Below, piece after piece: positions 59,147-64,000 of a DNA stretch of 64,000 nucleotides. This stretch comes from Velamenicoccus sp964471325. GTDB lineage: Bacteria; Omnitrophota; Gorgyraeia; Velamenicoccales; Velamenicoccaceae. The notes under the pieces are model-generated. The model ran no database searches and had not been told where the DNA came from. It saw only the letters and a list, made by a program, of their open reading frames with translations. The DNA lies in the NCBI GenBank assembly GCA_964471325.1, contig CAYYFL010000001.1, positions 1 through 64,000 on the forward strand. Direction: 5' to 3'. Positions within the stretch are counted from its first letter, which is position 1. The number at the start of each line of letters is the position of its first letter. Made by a program: the position numbers and the translations under genes.

Positions 59147-59756
59147 ATTCAGCGGCTTTCCGTTGCGGCTCTCCCGGCCCCGGCGCTCCGCGTCCCCGGC
59201 GGCCCGAAGTCAGCCGCTCCTTGAGGCGCGGATGTTTCTCAAGAAACTCACGGAAGGCCTCAGGGTCTTCCTGCCGCAGCTCCTGCAGATGCCCCAGCTT
59301 CTCCTTAAAAGCCATAACCTTCTCGTATTTCTGAGGGTCGGCTTCTTTAAGCCTGCTCAAACGTTTATCGACAGCTTGACGCCGATGCTCCATGATCCGG
59401 CGGAATTTCTCGGGATCCTCAGTCTTGAGGCGCCGCAGCCGCTCGATCTTCATCTGCCGGATCCTGGCGACGACCTGCTCGTATTTCTGAGGGTCTTTTT
59501 CCTTAAGGTCCTGAAGTTTTCCGCGCAGCGCCTGGGCGCGGTCCCGCACCAGCTGGTGGAATTTCTCGGGGTCTTCCCGCCTTAAACGATCAGCCTTCTC
59601 GCGCAGGTCTCCGGCGCGGCCAGAACGGCCAGGCGCCGATGACAATTCCTCTCCATCGCCCGCGGCCAGACCCGCCGGGGAAAAACAAAAACATCCCCCC
59701 GCCAAAACCAGAACACCCAACCCGATCAACAATAATTGTTTGGCAAAATTTTTCAT
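59130..59756 (-). CDS. Exported helical repeat protein of the sigma operon
   Basis: Predicted 208-residue protein. The N-terminus LLLIGLGVLVLAGGC is a signal or lipobox sequence. Residues 50-185 are one long charged helix with DP-[EQ]-[KA]-[FY] recurring at Asp 62, 88, 114, 140 and 164, a spacing of 26, 26, 26 and 24. The C-terminal tail is rich in Arg, Gly and Pro. The overall style recalls Spy/CpxP or heavy-metal-resistance periplasmic proteins, but the exact repeat is unusual. Being first in the sigma operon suggests a stress sensor or effector. AGGGAGG precedes the ATG. Confidence 0.7.
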   Translation of the reverse strand: MKNFAKQLLLIGLGVLVLAGGCFCFSPAGLAAGDGEELSSAPGRSGRAGDLREKADRLRREDPEKFHQLVRDRAQALRGKLQDLKEKDPQKYEQVVARIRQMKIERLRRLKTEDPEKFRRIMEHRRQAVDKRLSRLKEADPQKYEKVMAFKEKLGHLQELRQEDPEAFREFLEKHPRLKERLTSGRRGRGAPGPGEPQRKAAEYDDVR

Positions 59757-59817
59757 AGCATCCTCCCTTTTGTTTCGCTTCCTTCACATTAGACGAACAA
59801 CGAAACAAAAGGTTTAC

Positions 59818-59953
59818 CCCGTCAGAGATAACCCGACGCCATTGCCCAACAGAATCTGTGCGATAAAAAACGAAGTTCGTCCCGGCAGATCCACACATCA
59901 AGACGGCCGCCGCAGGCGGCCCCTATCCCGTTAGAAACAAGATTTCCAACGGG
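59818..59953. repeat. CCCCGTCAGAGA string and CCCGTT/AACGGG hairpin, copy 3
   Basis: CCCCGTCAGAGA (about 59818-59829) repeats the string near 55687. CCCGTT (59927-59932) pairs with AACGGG (59948-59953) just after the beta-CASP nuclease stop. A small hairpin GGCCGCC-GCA-GGCGGCC lies at about 59905-59921. Confidence 0.5.
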
Positions 59954-59968
59954 GCAAACCCCGCCCTG

Positions 59969-61414
59969 TCATTCTTCATACAAGATCACTTCTTCATCCT
60001 TCTGCGGCATATAAGGATTCAGGTTGTATTCGCAAAGCCGGTCATAAAGGCTCTTGGTCTGTTCTTCATCCCCGTGCACAAGAAAGACTTTTTTGAAAGG
60101 CGAGCACTCCTGGGCATAACGCAGGAGGTCGTTGGAGTCCGCATGGCCGGAGAGCGCGTTGATCACGACCACCTCGGCGTTCAATTCATACTCCAGGCCG
60201 TAAATCCTGACCATGCGCTCGCGGTCCACGATCCGTTTTCCCAGTGTATTCTTGGCCATATACCCGACGACAAGGACCGTGTTGCGGGATTCCGTGATGT
60301 TGTTTTTCAGGTGATGCAGGATGCGGCCGGCCTCGCACATGCCGGAACCGGCCAGGATGATCATCGGGCGCTTATCGTTATTCAGGGCCTTGGATTCTTC
60401 CTGCCCCTGCACGTAATGCAGGTGCACGAAATCAAAAGGGCTGTGTTCCTTACGGATCATATTTTTGGCCTTAGGATCCATATAGTGGACGTTGTTGCGG
60501 AAAACCTCCGTGATCCTGGTCGCCAGGGGCGAATCCACATAGATAGGGATCTCGGGGATCACCCGTTCCTTCAGGAGCTCGCTGATGTAATAGAGGACTT
60601 CCTGGGTGCGCTCAAGGGCGAAGGCCGGGATGATGATCTTGCCTTTGCGCGCAACGGTCCTGGTGATCGTCTCGCGCAGCTTCTCTTTGGCTTCCGAGAT
60701 GGGGGCATGCATCCTGCCGCCGTAGGTCGATTCCAACACAAGGTAATCCAGGTCGCGGAAGACGGTAGGGTCATTGAGCATCGGCAGGTTTTTTCTGCCC
60801 AGGTCAACGGCATACCCGAGGCGGACCGCCTTGCGGCCCATGCGCACCTCAATCAGGATGACGCTGGCGCCGAGGATGTGGCCGGCGTCATAAAAGGTCA
60901 ACGTCACATCATGGGTCACCTGAAACCTCTGGCCGTAATGCAAAGGCCGGAACTTTCCCAGCGCCCGGAGGGCTTCACGCTCAGTATAGAGGGGTCCGCG
61001 GAACGACGGGGCGTTCCTCGGGCCGCGGCCTCCGGCCCCACGGCCTATTTTTCTCAAATACCTGAAATCTTCTTCCTGGACCCTGGCGCTGTCCGTCAGC
61101 ATCTGCTTGCAAAGGTCTCGCGTGGCCGACGTCGTGTAGATCTTCGAACGCAATCCGTGTTTCAATAACGTCGGGATATTACCGCAATGGTCGATGTGCG
61201 CATGGGACAGCGCGACGGCGCTCACCTTCGAGAGATGATAGGAAAACGTCGTATTGACCTTGTAGAACTCATCGCGGTGGCCGTAGAACAATCCGGCATC
61301 GATCAAGACCTGCGATTTCGGTGTCGTCAACAAATGACTGGATCCTGTTACTGTCCTGACGCCGCCGAGAAATTTCAGCCTTACCTGCGGCCAGGCACCC
61401 CTGTTCTTTTTCAT
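59969..61414 (-). CDS. Beta-CASP metallo-beta-lactamase RNA nuclease
   Basis: Predicted 481-residue MBL-fold protein. It has RTVTGSSHLLTTPKSQVLIDAGLF, the metal motif LSHAHIDHCGNIPTLLKHG, YVDSPLATRITEVFR, MIILAGSGMCEAGRILHHL and NALSGHADSNDLLRYAQE, the beta-CASP series of YSH1/CPSF-73-like enzymes. Bacterial members process or degrade RNA. It ends a unit with nth, a flavin-binding protein and a TlpA-like gene. Confidence 0.92.
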   Translation of the reverse strand: MKKNRGAWPQVRLKFLGGVRTVTGSSHLLTTPKSQVLIDAGLFYGHRDEFYKVNTTFSYHLSKVSAVALSHAHIDHCGNIPTLLKHGLRSKIYTTSATRDLCKQMLTDSARVQEEDFRYLRKIGRGAGGRGPRNAPSFRGPLYTEREALRALGKFRPLHYGQRFQVTHDVTLTFYDAGHILGASVILIEVRMGRKAVRLGYAVDLGRKNLPMLNDPTVFRDLDYLVLESTYGGRMHAPISEAKEKLRETITRTVARKGKIIIPAFALERTQEVLYYISELLKERVIPEIPIYVDSPLATRITEVFRNNVHYMDPKAKNMIRKEHSPFDFVHLHYVQGQEESKALNNDKRPMIILAGSGMCEAGRILHHLKNNITESRNTVLVVGYMAKNTLGKRIVDRERMVRIYGLEYELNAEVVVINALSGHADSNDLLRYAQECSPFKKVFLVHGDEEQTKSLYDRLCEYNLNPYMPQKDEEVILYEE

Positions 61415-61417
61415 CTC

Positions 61418-62014
61418 TCAAACACCTTTAACTTTCTTTTTTTCATACAATTCCCATTGCCGGGAGTGCCCCTCTTCCAGAAGCATCTGGATCATCAGCT
61501 CGATGTCTTTCCATGGAAGTCCGACGATGAATTGCCCCCGGATGTATCCCTTGCGGTCGATAAGAAACAGGCTTTCCCCGCCAAGATAATCATAGGCCAC
61601 CCGCATCGTCCCCTCCGAATCCATGACAACGGGAAATCTGATGTCGAGCTCCCGGATCTTGTTTAAAACCATGGCCTCAGACACATTCAGCCCCCATCCC
61701 GAATCATGGACGCCGATCACCTCCAGCCCCCGATCTTTATAGCGGTCGCGCAGGGCATTGATTTTTTCCATCACCTCTGCCGAAGCCAAGTCTTGACTGT
61801 CCCAGAAGATCAGAAGAATGACGTTTCCCCTCAGGGATTTAAGGCTGATATGAGGATATGAATCGACATTGAACCAGGTGGATCCCTTGATTGCCGGCGC
61901 CCGGCGCAGCGGTTCAGGGGACAAATCGCACATGCCGCGGGAAGAAAAGAACGGCAGGAACAAGAGTGAAAAAAGAGCTATCCGCCAGAAGGTCGTCCTG
62001 ACCGGTGTGTGCAT
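61418..62014 (-). CDS. Exported TlpA-like protein lacking CxxC
   Basis: Predicted 198-residue protein with an N-terminal signal helix (IALFSLLFLPFFSSRG). The thioredoxin-like body has LRGNVILLIFWDSQDLASAEVMEKINALRDRY, GLEVIGVHDSGWGLNVS, FPVVMDSEGTMRVAYDYLGGESLFLIDRKGYIRGQ. The active-site position WxxCxxC is WDSQDLAS, with no cysteine, so it cannot be a normal thiol oxidoreductase. Start is uncertain (62014, 62029 or a TTG at 62044). Confidence 0.72.
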   Translation of the reverse strand: MHTPVRTTFWRIALFSLLFLPFFSSRGMCDLSPEPLRRAPAIKGSTWFNVDSYPHISLKSLRGNVILLIFWDSQDLASAEVMEKINALRDRYKDRGLEVIGVHDSGWGLNVSEAMVLNKIRELDIRFPVVMDSEGTMRVAYDYLGGESLFLIDRKGYIRGQFIVGLPWKDIELMIQMLLEEGHSRQWELYEKKKVKGV

Positions 62015-62040
62015 GTTCCGTAAGGGCATATGGAAACGGA

Positions 62041-62559
62041 TCAAAGGGCGAACTTGGATTTCAGGCCGCCGGTAGAACTGATCTCAACGATTTCGAAAAC
62101 CTTCACCTTCAGGATAACGAATTTTTCCGGCAGCGTAAGATCCACGGGCGAGGCCTTTCCTCCTGTCCTGACATTAAACAAAATGCGCTCGACCGTGAAA
62201 TTCGTCTTAATCTGCTGGAACTCCTCGGAAAGTCTGTCGAATTCTTCCCCGGAGGCGACCACAATGACGGCGCCGTTCAACTGGTAACCCGTCAACGTCC
62301 TTTCATCGACGAAGGAAAGGGAAACACGCGGATTGGTCTTGAGATTCGCGTAGGTCGATCCCATGACGTAATCGACAAGATAGACCAGGTTATTGTCGAC
62401 TTTCGCGATCAGCTTGGGCGCCACATTAGGCATGCGTTCCTCATTGCAGGTGGCCACATTGACGAATTTCCCCCTGGAAAGAAACGGCAAATAATCATGC
62501 AGCAGGTTTTCCTTCTCTTGCGGCGTGATCGGCTCGTAAACTTTTTTACGGCGTTCCAT
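62041..62559 (-). CDS. Pyridoxamine-phosphate-oxidase-like protein
   Basis: Predicted 172-residue split-barrel flavoprotein-like protein: FLSRGKFVNVATCNEERMPNVAPKLIAKVDNNLVYLVDYVMGSTYANLKTNPRVSLSFVD. Cofactor could be FMN, F420 or heme. AAGGAGA precedes ATG; the gene overlaps nth by 14 bases. A second protein of this fold is at 40799. Confidence 0.75.
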   Translation of the reverse strand: MERRKKVYEPITPQEKENLLHDYLPFLSRGKFVNVATCNEERMPNVAPKLIAKVDNNLVYLVDYVMGSTYANLKTNPRVSLSFVDERTLTGYQLNGAVIVVASGEEFDRLSEEFQQIKTNFTVERILFNVRTGGKASPVDLTLPEKFVILKVKVFEIVEISSTGGLKSKFAL

Positions 62560-63223
62560 GCGTCTCCTTCAATGAGGCTGAACTTCCCGGAAAGAATATT
62601 TTTTTAGACGGGCAGACCGAAGCCAAAATGCATGCCGGACACTTCGGCGCCCTCGCCATACATGTCTGGCGGCCATGCAGGATCAGGCGCAGGCTGAAAT
62701 CCCCCCACTCGCGCCGCGGCACCCGGCGCATCAGGTCCTCTTCAATCCTGACAGGATCATCGTGTTCCGTGAGCCCCAGCCGCCGGCTCGTTCGCATCAC
62801 ATGTGTATCCACGGCGATCCCCTCGTTTTTGCCAAACGCACTGTAGAGGACGACATTGGCGGTCTTGCGCGCCACGCCCGGGAGCGTCAGGAGCTCCGGC
62901 ATCGTCCGCGGCACCTCCCCATGAAAGTCGGCGACGATCTTCTTGGCCGCAGAGATGATATTCTTGGCCTTATGACGGTAAAACCCCGTCGAGCGGACCT
63001 CCTGCTCCAATGTCACTGGTTCGGCCTTTGCGTAATCCTGCGCCGTCCTGTATTTTTTAAAAAGGCCTTCTGTCACAAGATTTACGCGCGCATCCGTGCA
63101 CTGTGCAGACAGGATGGTCGCCACCAAAAGCTCCAAAGGATTACGGGAATGCAGGGCTATGCGGGCGGAGGGATATTTTTTCTTCAGTCGCTTGATGATC
63201 TCATCCGCCCTCGTCCTGTGCAT
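62546..63223 (-). CDS. nth: Endonuclease III
   Basis: Predicted 225-residue base-excision DNA glycosylase/AP lyase. The helix-hairpin-helix LLTLPGVARKTANVVL carries the catalytic lysine, and VDTHVMRTSRRLGL the aspartate. The iron-sulfur loop is C-x6-C-x2-C-x5-C (CMARAPKCPACILASVC). MHRTRADEI is taken as start; two upstream ATGs are alternatives. Confidence 0.94.
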   Translation of the reverse strand: MHRTRADEIIKRLKKKYPSARIALHSRNPLELLVATILSAQCTDARVNLVTEGLFKKYRTAQDYAKAEPVTLEQEVRSTGFYRHKAKNIISAAKKIVADFHGEVPRTMPELLTLPGVARKTANVVLYSAFGKNEGIAVDTHVMRTSRRLGLTEHDDPVRIEEDLMRRVPRREWGDFSLRLILHGRQTCMARAPKCPACILASVCPSKKIFFPGSSASLKETHGTP

Positions 63224-63347
63224 CCCCGCCATCCCCCGCCCCTGTTCCTCGCTCCCCCGCAAATCCCGGCCGCTGCGCGGCGGGGGGAAGCCAAAACTTC
63301 CGAAGCATTCGGTGCCGCGCTTCGTTTTATATCACACAAAGAAAAAA

Positions 63348-63379
63348 CGCCGACTGTCTGCAAAGCAGACGCGTCGGCG
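63348..63379 (-). terminator. Terminator after the receiver gene
   Basis: CGCCGAC..GTCTGC (63348-63360) pairs with GCAGAC..GTCGGCG (63365-63379), with an AAA loop and a small bulge. TTTTTT follows on the minus strand. It separates this gene from nth. Confidence 0.85.
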
Positions 63380-63384
63380 GAGTT

Positions 63385-63807
63385 TCACGGCTTTTCATCC
63401 GCCGGCAAGGATCCAGGAGAAAACCCGCGATGGGCATTGAGCGTTGCCTGCAAGACCTGCATCAACTGTTCAAATGTATAGTTTTTGGCGAAGAACCCGG
63501 AAACGCCGAGAGATCGGGCCGCAACGATCTTGCCTTCATCTCCGTAGGCCGATGTCAAAAGAATGACCGGCAGGTCCTGATCGGTCTGACGGATGGCCTT
63601 CAAAGTCTCCAAGCCGGTCTGGCCCGGCATATTGATATCCATAAAAACGATATCTGGCCGGCGTGCAGCGATGGCCTCCAGGGCCTGACGGCCATCCGAC
63701 GCCATCGCTACATCATATCCCTTGGAACGCAGCCAAAAAGAAATGGGCTCGATAAAATCTTTCTCGTCATCGACGAGCAAAATATACTTAGGGGGCTGTT
63801 GTGCCAT
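63385..63807 (-). CDS. Single-domain response regulator
   Basis: Predicted 140-residue receiver-only protein (CheY/Spo0F type). It has YILLVDDEKDF (acid pair), the phosphorylation aspartate in DIVFMDINMPGQTGLE, LLTSAYG and the lysine in FFAKNY. No output domain is present. It should relay phosphate or act by protein contact. Start MAQQPPKYI is the last ATG before the conserved fold and overlaps the upstream gene by 20 bases. Confidence 0.9.
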   Translation of the reverse strand: MAQQPPKYILLVDDEKDFIEPISFWLRSKGYDVAMASDGRQALEAIAARRPDIVFMDINMPGQTGLETLKAIRQTDQDLPVILLTSAYGDEGKIVAARSLGVSGFFAKNYTFEQLMQVLQATLNAHRGFSPGSLPADEKP

Positions 63808-64000
63808 GGCTGTCCGCATCCGTGAATATGACGGCCCTGGCGGCAGCGGCGGCATTATGCCGCGTCGACATCAAACGGCCGCAAAACCAGGCCTTGTTTT
63901 CCTTGTCCTCCTGGAAATTCATATCGATCAGCGCGTCCGCCCCGGCCAGCCGCGCCCGCTTCCTTAATTCCTCATCGATCTCCTGGCGGCCGGTCTTCGG
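63788..64000 (-). CDS. Partial gene cut by the window end
   Basis: A minus-strand frame open from the window end reads 70 residues and stops at TAA (63788-63790). It has EIDEELRKRARLAGADALIDMNFQ, then WFCGRLMSTRHNAAAAARAV. The GADALIDMNF phrase recalls YbjQ/heavy-metal-binding-like C-termini, but this is a weak match. The 5' part is missing. It is likely cotranscribed with the response regulator. Confidence 0.5.
   Translation of the reverse strand, partial: PKTGRQEIDEELRKRARLAGADALIDMNFQEDKENKAWFCGRLMSTRHNAAAAARAVIFTDADSHGTTAP

Overview
The window reads as a dense, GC-moderate chromosome segment of an uncultured Gram-negative bacterium. The evidence is a TolC/MFP/MFS tripartite exporter, an OmpA-type lipoprotein, a BamD-like lipoprotein, several AsmA-type periplasmic proteins, lipoboxes, predicted outer-membrane barrels and many Shine-Dalgarno sites of the AGGAGG type. 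Gene style and content (a 1091-residue cellobiose-phosphorylase-like protein, NfnAB, bacterial PC4, many hairpin repeats, almost all genes on one strand) would fit an Omnitrophota or other PVC-side candidate lineage. That placement is inference; no rRNA or ribosomal protein is present to confirm it. Nearly everything is encoded on the minus strand. The plus-strand genes are an ABC ATPase, a long AsmA-like gene, a polyprenyl synthase and mocA.

Layout. 1-7.4 kb: copper-type P-ATPase and a small membrane protein with their own promoter, then a TetR-controlled TolC-EmrA-EmrB type exporter. 7.5-12 kb: SagB-type nitroreductase, a four-gene envelope cluster (cache-like sensor, DUF4410-like, AxG-repeat and thioredoxin-fold proteins) and a Fic protein with a multi-site operator. 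12-16 kb: glutamate dehydrogenase beside the two NfnAB subunits. 16-20.5 kb: NlpC/P60 hydrolase, lone ABC ATPase, choloylglycine-hydrolase-like enzyme, outer-membrane barrel. 20.8-24.1 kb is an accessory hotspot: tRNA-His, a GIY-YIG nuclease gene bracketed by hairpin repeats, tRNA-Arg(UCU) split by a group I intron carrying a PD-(D/E)XK homing endonuclease, and tRNA-Pro. Each tRNA has its own local repeat cluster. 24-33 kb: AsmA-like gene, then rdgB, rph, two-subunit fumarase, queFECD and murI. 33-42 kb: cell-wall amidase, NDH-2, polyprenyl synthase, greA, OmpA-like lipoprotein, a PfkB kinase and small proteins. 41-47 kb: molybdenum hydroxylase region (xdhC, mocA, three enzyme subunits, mogA-like). 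47-56.5 kb: AsmA-like, BamD-like, giant GH94-like protein, GIY-YIG remnant, GGDEF/HD-GYP protein, TtcA, PC4. 57-64 kb: YdbL-like protein, an ECF sigma/anti-sigma pair with a 26-residue-repeat exported protein, beta-CASP nuclease, Nth, a receiver protein and a gene cut by the window end.

The most unusual content is non-coding. Three copies of a long element (about 81-195, 13477-13616, 41245-41338) keep a near-constant apical sequence while their stems change in a compensating way. They are joined in different orders to two other hairpin modules, and all lie just 3' of a minus-strand gene. The tRNA/GIY-YIG/group I intron block shows repeated insertion at tRNA genes. Several genes lack a Shine-Dalgarno site and have a -10 hexamer 6-8 bases before the ATG, which suggests leaderless transcripts.
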